Shown: positions 35,978-43,275 of the stretch, piece by piece
Layout: every line of letters begins with the position of its first letter
How positions within the stretch are numbered: the stretch's first letter is position 1
Origin: Flavobacteriaceae bacterium
GTDB lineage: Bacteria > Bacteroidota > Bacteroidia > Flavobacteriales > Flavobacteriaceae
Reading direction: 5' to 3'
DNA: 55,254 bases
Assembly (NCBI GenBank): GCA_014239275.1
Contig: JAAZZF010000104.1
Span: forward strand, 1-55,254
Notes under the pieces: generated by a model
Seen by the model: the letters and a program-made list of their open reading frames with translations, nothing else
Database searches by the model: none
What the model was told of the DNA's origin: nothing
Made by a program: the position numbers and the translations under genes

Positions 35978-36982
35978 TTATGGGACTTCAACCTGATTGA
36001 CAATTTTATTTATAATATCCTCAGAAGTTACATTTTCTGCTTCAGCCTCATACGTTAGTCCTATTCTGTGTCTTAAAACATCATGTATAACAGCCCTAAC
36101 ATCCTCAGGAATTACATAGCCTCTTCTTTTAATAAAGGCATAACATCTAGATGCATTTGCCAAATTTATACTTCCTCTTGGTGAAGCTCCAAAGTTTATA
36201 AATGATTTTAGCTCATTTAGTCCATATTTTTCAGGATATCTTGTAGCAAAAATTAAATCAAGAATATATTTTTCAATTTTTTCATCCATGTATACTGTTC
36301 TTACTGATTCCTGAGCTTTAATAATTTGTTTAATAGTTACAACTGGTTTTATGTCCCCAAAACTATTGTTGATATTTGCTCTTACAATTTGTTGTTCATC
36401 ATTAATATTTGGATAATCTATAACAGTTTTTAACATAAACCGATCTACTTGAGCTTCTGGAAGAGGATAAGTTCCTTCTTGTTCAATAGGATTTTGTGTA
36501 GCCATAACTAAAAAAGGAGGATCTAATTTAAACGTTGTGTCTCCGATAGTAACCTGTTTTTCCTGCATGGCTTCCAATAAAGCAGATTGCACTTTTGCCG
36601 GAGCTCTATTAATCTCATCCGCTAAAATAAAGTTTGCAAAAACAGGGCCTTTTTTTATAGAAAAATCATTTTCTTTCATATTGTAAATCATGGTCCCAAC
36701 AACATCTGCAGGAAGAAGATCAGGTGTAAATTGTATTCTACTAAAACTGCCTTTTACTGCTTTACTTAATGAATTAATTGCAAGGGTTTTTGCTAACCCG
36801 GGGACTCCCTCTAACAAAATATGTCCTTGACCCAAAAGGCCAATTAGAAGTCTTTCAACCATATGTTTTTGCCCAACTATAACTTTATTAATTTCTAGAA
36901 TTAATAAGTCAATAAAAGCACTTTCTTTTTTAATTTTTTCGTTAATTTCTTTAATATCAACTTTATTCTTGTTTTCCATCAT
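35978..36982 (-). CDS. MoxR family AAA+ ATPase
   Basis: A 334-aa AAA+ ATPase, first gene of the Bat operon. Walker A is GVPGLAKT, Walker B is FILADEINRAPAKVQSALLEAM, sensor 1 is VMATQNPIEQEGTYPLPEAQ with the arginine finger in DRFM, and the lid domain includes GASPRGSINLANASRCYAF. MoxR ATPases act as chaperones that help assemble VWA-protein complexes. The double ATG (36977-36982) gives MM at the start; either can be used. Upstream lies a palindrome-rich 102-bp gap. Confidence 0.95.
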   Translation of the reverse strand: MMENKNKVDIKEINEKIKKESAFIDLLILEINKVIVGQKHMVERLLIGLLGQGHILLEGVPGLAKTLAINSLSKAVKGSFSRIQFTPDLLPADVVGTMIYNMKENDFSIKKGPVFANFILADEINRAPAKVQSALLEAMQEKQVTIGDTTFKLDPPFLVMATQNPIEQEGTYPLPEAQVDRFMLKTVIDYPNINDEQQIVRANINNSFGDIKPVVTIKQIIKAQESVRTVYMDEKIEKYILDLIFATRYPEKYGLNELKSFINFGASPRGSINLANASRCYAFIKRRGYVIPEDVRAVIHDVLRHRIGLTYEAEAENVTSEDIINKIVNQVEVP

Positions 36983-37011
36983 ATAAAATTACTCATTAAA
37001 CTAAGGGGGTG

Positions 37012-37050
37012 CAATTTGAATAAAAAAAATCATTCAAATTGTTAACAATT
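37012..37050. promoter_or_regulatory. inverted repeat and 14-bp palindrome upstream of moxR
   Basis: CAATTTGAAT (37012-37021) and ATTCAAATTG (37032-37041) form a perfect 10-bp inverted repeat with a 10-base spacer, and AATTGTTAACAATT (37037-37050) is a perfect 14-bp palindrome sharing its edge. They lie 30-70 bases upstream of the moxR start in the nadD-moxR gap. The minus-strand hairpin has its T run in the loop, not after the stem, so an operator is more likely than an intrinsic terminator. AT-rich composition makes chance palindromes less surprising. Confidence 0.35.
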
Positions 37051-37084
37051 GGTTAAAAATTTAAGAAGATAAAAATCAAAGAAT

Positions 37085-37651
37085 TTATATTTTGCCCATT
37101 TTATCGAATATCTCTTCAGGGACTAGACCTTTAATAGATTTATTTTTCCTTATTAAATCTCTTATTAAAGTTGATGAAATATCCATTGTTGGAGCATCAT
37201 ATAATTTAACCCTTTTATGATTTATCAGATTATTCATTCCCTTTTTTAAGTTTTTTCTTGGATAAACACAAATTTGATGTTTTAAAATTTTGTCAAAATC
37301 CTTCCATAAATGCAAACTGTTTAAATTATCCTCTCCCAAAATCACAAAAAACTTTGTGTCAAGATTCTCTTTTACAATAAACTTAAGTGTATCAGCTGTA
37401 TAGTTTGGTTTAGACAGTTCAAACTCTACTCTAGAACAAATTATTTGTTTTTGATTACGGCAAAAACTTTTTACCATTTCTAGCCTTTTTAATTCATCTG
37501 AAATATTTTCTATGTTTTTAAAAGGATTTAAAGGGGTTACAACTAGCCATAATTCATCTAATTCTAATTTTTTTATAAAATATTTTCCTATAGCAACATG
37601 TCCGTTGTGTAATGGATCAAATGTTCCAAAAAATAAACCTTTCTTCTTCAT
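37085..37651 (-). CDS. nadD: nicotinate-nucleotide adenylyltransferase
   Basis: A 188-aa enzyme that makes nicotinic acid adenine dinucleotide for NAD synthesis. The nucleotidyltransferase motif GTFDPLHNGHVAIG is at residues 8-21, the middle shows TPLNPFKN, and the C-terminal APTMDISSTLIRDLIRKNKS contains the ISSTxxR signature. Its ATG overlaps the gmk stop by one base (TAATG), third in the yicC-gmk-nadD operon. Length is typical. Confidence 0.95.
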   Translation of the reverse strand: MKKKGLFFGTFDPLHNGHVAIGKYFIKKLELDELWLVVTPLNPFKNIENISDELKRLEMVKSFCRNQKQIICSRVEFELSKPNYTADTLKFIVKENLDTKFFVILGEDNLNSLHLWKDFDKILKHQICVYPRKNLKKGMNNLINHKRVKLYDAPTMDISSTLIRDLIRKNKSIKGLVPEEIFDKMGKI

Positions 37652-38220
37652 TAATTATCTAAAAATTCTCTAACTAAATTATATGCATGTGTTTTTGCAG
37701 ATTTTAAATCATCATTTATTATAATTTTATCAAAATCTTTTTCTTTCGATAATTCTGCTTTAGCTTTTAATAATCTAATATTGATGGATTTCTTGGAGTC
37801 CTTATTTCTTGAATGAAGCCTCTTGCTTAATTCATTCATATTGGGCGGTTTTACAAAAATAGCTAGAGCTTCTTCTTTAAATAGTGTTTTCAACTTAATT
37901 CCCCCTTCTACATCTATATCAAATATCACATTGTGATCTTTTAATAAATCTTCTACAGAATCTTTAAGTGTCCCATAAAAAATGCCATTATAAACCTCTT
38001 CGTATTCTAAAAAATCTTCATTATTAATTTTTTCAATAAATTTTTCATTAGTGAAATAAAAGTAGTCCTTTCCATTTTCTTCACCCTTTCTTATTTTTCT
38101 AGTAGTTGCTGAAATTGAAAAAATTAAATTCATCTCATTTTGATCTAGTAAGTGCTTAACCAATGTTGTTTTGCCGCTTCCTGATGGGGCACAAAGAATA
38201 ACACATTTTCCTCTAGACAT
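37651..38220 (-). CDS. gmk: guanylate kinase
   Basis: A 189-aa enzyme that phosphorylates GMP/dGMP. P-loop APSGSGKTTLVKHL is at about residues 11-24, the GMP-binding region is visible in SATTRKIRKGEENGKDYFYF, EYEEVYNGIFYGT, and DIDVEGGIKL contains the Walker B-like segment. The C-terminal lid includes RLHSRNKDSKKSINIR. One-base overlaps with yicC upstream and nadD downstream give strong translational coupling. Confidence 0.96.
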   Translation of the reverse strand: MSRGKCVILCAPSGSGKTTLVKHLLDQNEMNLIFSISATTRKIRKGEENGKDYFYFTNEKFIEKINNEDFLEYEEVYNGIFYGTLKDSVEDLLKDHNVIFDIDVEGGIKLKTLFKEEALAIFVKPPNMNELSKRLHSRNKDSKKSINIRLLKAKAELSKEKDFDKIIINDDLKSAKTHAYNLVREFLDN

Positions 38221-39080
38221 TATAAAACATTTAGAAGTTGTTCTTTCATTTTTTCTAATTCATTTTTCATTTCAACAACAATTTTTTGCATTAACAAGTA
38301 GTTAGATTTTGATCCAATAGTATTAATCTCTCTACCGATTTCTTGACTGATAAAAATCAATTTTTTTCCTTTTTCTATTTGCTTCTCATTAACTGTCTTT
38401 TTGAAAAATATTAAGTGGTTTTTTAGCCTAACTAGCTCTTCATTTATATCGATTTTTTCTAAATAATAGATTAATTCCTGTTCAAACCTATTAAAATCTA
38501 TTTCTTTTTTTAAGTCAAAAAAATTTTTTTTAATTTTTTCCTTTACTGACTTAATTCTTTCAGGAGCTAATTTTTCAATTTTCTTTAGCATATCTTGAAT
38601 TGATTTTATATTACTTAAAAGGTCTTTTTTCAAAGAATTTCCTTCTTGAATTCTAAAATCTACCAACTCTTTTAGTGCAATTTTAACTAATGAATTGATT
38701 TTATCATGAAGCTTCTTGTTTAAAACAGTAGTTTTATTAGAAACAGAATCTGGTAATTTAACAGCAATTTTTAATAACTCTAAATCATTTGCTGGTGTTA
38801 TCTTTTTTAAATCTTTTATATAAGCACGAATAACCTCATGGTTTAATTGAGAGCTAAAGTTTTTTTCAGAAATTTTAAAGTTAATTTTAAGATCTACTTT
38901 TCCTCTTTTTAATGATTTAGATAAAACTCCTCTAATATCATTCTCGATATTTCTAAATATTGGATTTAAGTTACAATTAAGGTCTAAAGTTTTACTGTTT
39001 AAAGATTTTATGTCTAAAGAAATTTTTCCGAATTCAGAATCTAATGAAGCATTTCCAAAACCAGTCATGGATTGTAACAT
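38220..39080 (-). CDS. YicC family endoribonuclease
   Basis: A 286-aa protein. The N-terminal MLQSMTGFGNASLDSEFGKISLDIKSLNSK cut at residues 1-30 shows the MTGFG hallmark of the YicC family, and the C-terminal GREINTIGSKSNYLLMQKIVVEMKNELEKMKEQ contains the conserved helical DUF1732 domain with the EINT-KSN-catalytic cluster. E. coli YicC is an endoribonuclease implicated in small-RNA turnover. The yicC-gmk arrangement is widely conserved. It is first in the operon; no exact promoter element is seen in the 28-base gap before it. Confidence 0.92.
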   Translation of the reverse strand: MLQSMTGFGNASLDSEFGKISLDIKSLNSKTLDLNCNLNPIFRNIENDIRGVLSKSLKRGKVDLKINFKISEKNFSSQLNHEVIRAYIKDLKKITPANDLELLKIAVKLPDSVSNKTTVLNKKLHDKINSLVKIALKELVDFRIQEGNSLKKDLLSNIKSIQDMLKKIEKLAPERIKSVKEKIKKNFFDLKKEIDFNRFEQELIYYLEKIDINEELVRLKNHLIFFKKTVNEKQIEKGKKLIFISQEIGREINTIGSKSNYLLMQKIVVEMKNELEKMKEQLLNVL

Positions 39081-39094
39081 GCCCTTAAAGTTAC

Positions 39095-39118
39095 AAAAAA
39101 CTGATACTTTAATCAGTT
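39095..39118 (-). terminator. intrinsic terminator of the DUF1080 gene
   Basis: On the minus strand, AACTGAT and ATCAGTT form a perfect 7-bp stem with a 6-base loop, and six T (39095-39100) follow within and after the lower stem. The stop codon of the DUF1080 gene (39109-39111) lies in the loop region. The stem is short and AT-rich. Confidence 0.5.
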
Positions 39119-39858
39119 ATTTTTCTTATCCATATGTTTCTATAGCTTACCGCAAGGCAACAATGATCCTGTAACACTAAAGGTGCATTTCCGTGAGCTT
39201 CATGCTTTGGTAAACCAACATTAGTTGTGGTCCCTTGAATTTGAACGTGATTTTGAATTAAAACCCCGTTTTGAAAAACAGTAAAGTAACCTGGTTTTAT
39301 CAAGTTTTTTTTATCAAAAACTGGAGCATTAAAAATTATATCATAAGACTGCCATTCACCAGGCTTTTTGCTAGAATTAACTAATGGAATATATTGTTTA
39401 TAAACAGATCCAGTTTGTCCGTTTACATAAGTTGGATTTTCATAACTATCCAATATTTGTACCTCGTACTTTTGTTGTAAAAAGACTCCACTGTTAGACC
39501 TGCTTTGTCCTGTATAATTTTGAACATTTTCATTTGTTTTCCATTCTATATGTAATTGAACTGAGCCAAAAGATTGTTTAGTTTTAATCCCTCCCGTGCC
39601 ATTAACAACAGTCATAGATCCATCTTTATTTATTTTCCACTTTGGTGATTGATTTGAATATTGTGTTACCCAGCTTGAAAAATTCTTGCCATCGAAAAGA
39701 ACTACGGCATCACTAGGGGCTATTGAAAAATTATATGCATCTATCTTATTCGGAATAGGTTCCCAAATTTCTGTAGGTTTTGATTTGTTTTGACAAAAAC
39801 TCAAAAAAAAGGAGAAAAAAAATAATAAAATAGTTGTTTTTTTAATAAACATAATCAT
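39109..39858 (-). CDS. DUF1080 / 3-keto-disaccharide hydrolase-like lipoprotein
   Basis: A 249-aa lipoprotein: residues 4-23 form the signal and LSFC|Q is the lipobox. The mature part is a jelly-roll (concanavalin-like) domain with AVVLFDGKNFSSWV at the start, a hallmark of DUF1080, plus KTNENVQNYTGQSRSNSGVF and VQILDSYENPTYVNGQTGSVY, and ends with LPKHEAHGNAPLVLQDHCC then YRNIWIRKI. Related proteins cleave 3-keto-glycosides. Met-3 (39852) is an alternative start. It stands alone, with its own terminator, between yicC and the trans-sulfuration gene. Confidence 0.88.
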   Translation of the reverse strand: MIMFIKKTTILLFFFSFFLSFCQNKSKPTEIWEPIPNKIDAYNFSIAPSDAVVLFDGKNFSSWVTQYSNQSPKWKINKDGSMTVVNGTGGIKTKQSFGSVQLHIEWKTNENVQNYTGQSRSNSGVFLQQKYEVQILDSYENPTYVNGQTGSVYKQYIPLVNSSKKPGEWQSYDIIFNAPVFDKKNLIKPGYFTVFQNGVLIQNHVQIQGTTTNVGLPKHEAHGNAPLVLQDHCCLAVSYRNIWIRKITD

Positions 39859-39928
39859 GATTCTAGGGTTTAATAAGAATTTATAATTTTAAATATACTT
39901 AAATACTTCAGATTCTTTTTAGATAATT

Positions 39929-39936
39929 TATATTTG
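39929..39936 (+). promoter_or_regulatory. -7 promoter element for the trans-sulfuration gene
   Basis: TATATTTG matches TAnnTTTG and ends 19 bases before ATG 39956. This spacing favours the first ATG over the one at 39971. Confidence 0.6.
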
Positions 39937-39955
39937 ATTAATAATATTACTTTAA

Positions 39956-41110
39956 ATGGGTAAACATAAGATGAAGTTTAATACAAAAACCATTCATGGA
40001 GGTCAAATCCCTGAAAAAGGATATGGAGCAGTAATGCCCCCTATATATCAAACTTCCACATATTCTCAATCCAGTCCAGGGAAGCATAAAGGCTATGAAT
40101 ATAGTAGAACGCATAATCCAACTAGATGTGCACTGGAGAATTCTTTAGCAAGTATTGAAAATGGCCATTATGGTTTAGCTTTTGGCTCAGGGTTGGCAGC
40201 TATAGATGCTGTTTTAAAACTTTTAAAATCTGGGGATGAAGTTATTTCAACTAATGATCTCTATGGAGGATCATATAGATTATTCACAAAAGTTTTTGAA
40301 AATTTTGGAATTAATTTTCGCTTTACTGGAATGTCTAATACTGATTCAGTAAAAAAGCTAATTAACTCTCGGACTAAAATAATTTGGGTTGAAACACCAA
40401 CTAATCCTATGATGAATATCATTGATATTAAATCCTTAAGCAAAATAGCTAAGGATAAAAAAATTCTTTTAGCAATTGACAATACTTTCGCCACTCCTTT
40501 TTTGCAACAGCCTTTAGATTTAGGCGCGGATATTGTAATGCATTCTGCAACAAAATACCTGGCTGGACATAGTGATGTAGTCTTAGGGGCGTTAGTAGTT
40601 AAGAATAAAGAATTAGCTGAAAAACTTCATTTTATTCAAAATGCTAGTGGAGCAATCTGTGGACCTATGGATAGCTTTTTGACTTTAAGAGGAATAAAAA
40701 CCTTACATGTTCGAATGAAAAGACATTGTGAAAATGCAAAAAAAATTGCAACTTTTTTAATTAACCACCCTAAAATAGATAAGGTGTTTTGGCCTGGACT
40801 TAAAACACACCATAATCATCAAATAGCAAAAGAACAAATGTCTGATTTTGGAGCTATGATTTCTTTTACAACAAAAGGAAATAGTTTTAAAAAAGCTATC
40901 CAAATAATAGAAAATTTAAAACTCTTCACTTTAGCAGAGTCATTAGGTGGAGTAGAGAGTCTTGCTGGCCACCCAGCATCAATGACACACGCATCAATTC
41001 CGAAAAAAGAAAGAGAACTTTCGGGACTTATTGATTCTCTTATTAGGTTAAGTGTTGGTATTGAAGATGCGGAAGATCTAATCTCCGATCTTAATCAAGC
41101 AATTAGATGA
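39956..41110 (+). CDS. trans-sulfuration PLP enzyme (cystathionine gamma-synthase / gamma-lyase)
   Basis: A 384-aa Cys/Met metabolism PLP-dependent enzyme. Features: TKTIHGGQIPEKGYGAVMPPIY at the start, YEYSRTHNPTRCALE, AFGSGLAAIDAVLKLL (phosphate loop), WVETPTNPMMNI, AIDNTFATP and the PLP lysine in MHSATKYLAGHSDVVLGA. The C-terminal ESLGGVESLAGHPASMTHAS is typical of the cystathionine gamma-synthase (MetB) and gamma-lyase branch rather than O-acetylhomoserine sulfhydrylase. Which of the two reactions it runs cannot be settled from motifs. It is monocistronic by appearance, with its own promoter. Confidence 0.9.
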   Translation: MGKHKMKFNTKTIHGGQIPEKGYGAVMPPIYQTSTYSQSSPGKHKGYEYSRTHNPTRCALENSLASIENGHYGLAFGSGLAAIDAVLKLLKSGDEVISTNDLYGGSYRLFTKVFENFGINFRFTGMSNTDSVKKLINSRTKIIWVETPTNPMMNIIDIKSLSKIAKDKKILLAIDNTFATPFLQQPLDLGADIVMHSATKYLAGHSDVVLGALVVKNKELAEKLHFIQNASGAICGPMDSFLTLRGIKTLHVRMKRHCENAKKIATFLINHPKIDKVFWPGLKTHHNHQIAKEQMSDFGAMISFTTKGNSFKKAIQIIENLKLFTLAESLGGVESLAGHPASMTHASIPKKERELSGLIDSLIRLSVGIEDAEDLISDLNQAIR

Positions 41111-41136
41111 TTTTAAATTAGTTCAAGTTAATTGTT

Positions 41137-41144
41137 TAACTTTG
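41137..41144 (+). promoter_or_regulatory. -7 promoter element for gdhA
   Basis: TAACTTTG matches TAnnTTTG. The TTG at 41142-41144, the start of the longest frame, is part of this element, so translation must start downstream at ATG 41184, 39 bases after it. Confidence 0.6.
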
Positions 41145-41183
41145 AGATATAATTTAAATGCTTTTTTTCTAAAAAAAATTTCT

Positions 41184-42524
41184 ATGAAAAAAGATGTTGA
41201 AAATTTCATTTCAGAGATAGAACAAAGAAATTCACATGAACCTGAGTTTATGCAAGCAGTTAGAGAGGTTTCAGAAACTGTAATCCCATATATTGTCTCT
41301 CAAAAAATATACCATGGTAAGAATATTTTAATGAGGATGGTTGAGCCTGAAAGAGTCCTTATGTTTAGGGTTAATTGGGTGGATGATAAAGGAGAAATTA
41401 GAGTAAATAGGGGTTATCGTGTTCAAATGAATTCAGCTATTGGACCATATAAGGGGGGGTTAAGATTTCATCCCTCTGTAAATCTAAGTATTTTAAAATT
41501 TTTAGCCTTTGAACAAGTGTTTAAAAACAGCTTAACTACTCTTCCTATGGGAGGAGGAAAAGGAGGGTCTGATTTTGATCCAAAAGGCAAAAGTGATGGT
41601 GAAATAATGAGGTTTTGTCAAAGTTTTATGACAGAACTTTTTAGATATATCGGTCCAAATACTGATATTCCCGCTGGAGACATAGGAGTTGGAGGAAGAG
41701 AAATTGGGTATATGTTCGGTCAATATAAAAAATTAAAAAAAGAATTTACTGGAGTTTTAACAGGAAAAGGATTGTCATGGGGAGGTTCTTTAATTAGACC
41801 CGAGGCTACCGGTTATGGGACTGTATATTTTGCTGAAAACATGTTAAATCATGTAAAAAATTCCGTAAAAGGTAAAACGGTTGTTATTTCAGGTTCTGGA
41901 AATGTTGCTCAATTTGCTGCTGAAAAATGCAATCAACTTTCTGCAAAAGTTATTACACTCTCTGATTCTTCTGGCTTTATTCATGATGTTGATGGAATAA
42001 ATACTGAAAAACTGAGCTATGTAATGGATCTAAAAAATAACAAAAGAGGAAGAATTTCTGAATATGTTAAAAAGTTTCCTAAAGCAAAGTTCTATAAAAA
42101 CAAAACGCCTTGGCAAGTTCCTTGCGATATTGCTTTGCCTTGTGCTACTCAAAATGAACTTAATGCTAATGATGCTGAAATATTAATTAATAATGGGTGT
42201 ATCTGTATTAGTGAAGGAGCTAATATGCCGTGTAGTCCTGAAGCAATTTTTGTTTTTAGAAAAAATAAAATATTGTTTGCTCCTGGAAAAGCATCTAATG
42301 CTGGAGGAGTAGCAGTATCAGGTCTAGAAATGGCGCAAAACTCATTAAGATATAGTTGGACAAGAGAGGAAGTTGATAATAAATTAAAAGATATTATGCT
42401 AGATATTCATAACTCATGTATCACTCATGGCTTAGAAAAAGGACATGTAAATTATGAGAAAGGCGCAAATATTGCTGGGTTTATAAAAGTTGCCGATGCA
42501 ATGCTTGCTCAAGGAGTAGTGTAG
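41184..42524 (+). CDS. gdhA: NADP-type glutamate dehydrogenase
   Basis: 446 aa from ATG 41184 (MKKDVENFISEIEQRN), the normal length of the hexameric small-subunit enzymes that interconvert 2-oxoglutarate plus ammonia with glutamate. The substrate region is YKGGLRFHPSVNLSILKFLAFEQ and the catalytic Lys is in LPMGGGKGGSDFDPKGKSD; the dinucleotide fold has VVISGSGNVAQFAAEK. CISEGANMPCSPEA and APGKASNAGGVAVSGLEM are usual C-terminal motifs. The TTG 41142 extension (MRYNLNAFFLKKIS) lies on the promoter and is rejected. It is followed by recO after 25 bases. Confidence 0.95.
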   Translation: MKKDVENFISEIEQRNSHEPEFMQAVREVSETVIPYIVSQKIYHGKNILMRMVEPERVLMFRVNWVDDKGEIRVNRGYRVQMNSAIGPYKGGLRFHPSVNLSILKFLAFEQVFKNSLTTLPMGGGKGGSDFDPKGKSDGEIMRFCQSFMTELFRYIGPNTDIPAGDIGVGGREIGYMFGQYKKLKKEFTGVLTGKGLSWGGSLIRPEATGYGTVYFAENMLNHVKNSVKGKTVVISGSGNVAQFAAEKCNQLSAKVITLSDSSGFIHDVDGINTEKLSYVMDLKNNKRGRISEYVKKFPKAKFYKNKTPWQVPCDIALPCATQNELNANDAEILINNGCICISEGANMPCSPEAIFVFRKNKILFAPGKASNAGGVAVSGLEMAQNSLRYSWTREEVDNKLKDIMLDIHNSCITHGLEKGHVNYEKGANIAGFIKVADAMLAQGVV

Positions 42525-42549
42525 TTTTTTTTAAAGTTAAATTTCCAAA

Positions 42550-43275
42550 ATGTTAATATCAACTGAAGCTATAGCTTTAAGTTCCATAAAATATTCTGAA
42601 AGCAGTGTTATAGTAAAATGCTTTACCCTTAGTGAAGGAATTAAATCTTACTTAATAAAAGGAATAAGATCTAGAAAAAAAAACTCTTTAAATATGGGCT
42701 TATTCCAGCCTCTAACAATTCTGGAAATAGATGCTAATCATAAAAACAATGGGACTTTAGAAAGCATTCGATCTGCTAAAATTTTACATCCATATAAAAC
42801 AATTCCTTTTGATATTTATAAAAATTCTATCGTTTTATTTTTATCTGAAATATTGTCTAAGTGTATAAAAGAAGAGGAAAAAAATGAAGCCCTTTATTCA
42901 TTTATAAAAAATTCTATGATATGGCTTGATTCTTCATCACACTACATTAATTTTCATCTTCATTTTATTATAAAATTTTTAAAATATCTAGGGATTTCTC
43001 CAAATGAAAGCAACATAACTTTTAAAGGTTTTGATATGATAAGCGGGATATTTTCTAATTCTATTAACACAGATAATTGTATAACAGGCAAGGTAATAAC
43101 TCACTTTAAAGAGTTTTTAGGCACAAATTTTGATAGAAATAATCTTACAATTAGTTCTTCAATACAAAGAAAAGAATTATTAGAGTTTTTAATGAAATAT
43201 ATGCAAATACATTTAGAAAATTTTAGAAGGCCTAATTCGCTTAATATCATGTATGATCTTTTTCAAAGAAAATAA
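42550..43275 (+). CDS. recO: DNA repair protein RecO
   Basis: A 241-aa recombination mediator that helps load RecA with RecF/RecR. The N-terminal OB fold begins STEAIALSSIKYSESSVIVKCF, with the conserved YLIKGIRSRKKNSLNMGLFQPLTILEI, and the rest is helical (LFLSEILSKCIKEEEKNEALYSFI). The usual zinc-finger cysteines of longer RecO proteins are absent, as is common in Bacteroidota. The TonB-dependent receptor gene starts inside its last codons, a 23-base overlap. Confidence 0.9.
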   Translation: MLISTEAIALSSIKYSESSVIVKCFTLSEGIKSYLIKGIRSRKKNSLNMGLFQPLTILEIDANHKNNGTLESIRSAKILHPYKTIPFDIYKNSIVLFLSEILSKCIKEEEKNEALYSFIKNSMIWLDSSSHYINFHLHFIIKFLKYLGISPNESNITFKGFDMISGIFSNSINTDNCITGKVITHFKEFLGTNFDRNNLTISSSIQRKELLEFLMKYMQIHLENFRRPNSLNIMYDLFQRK

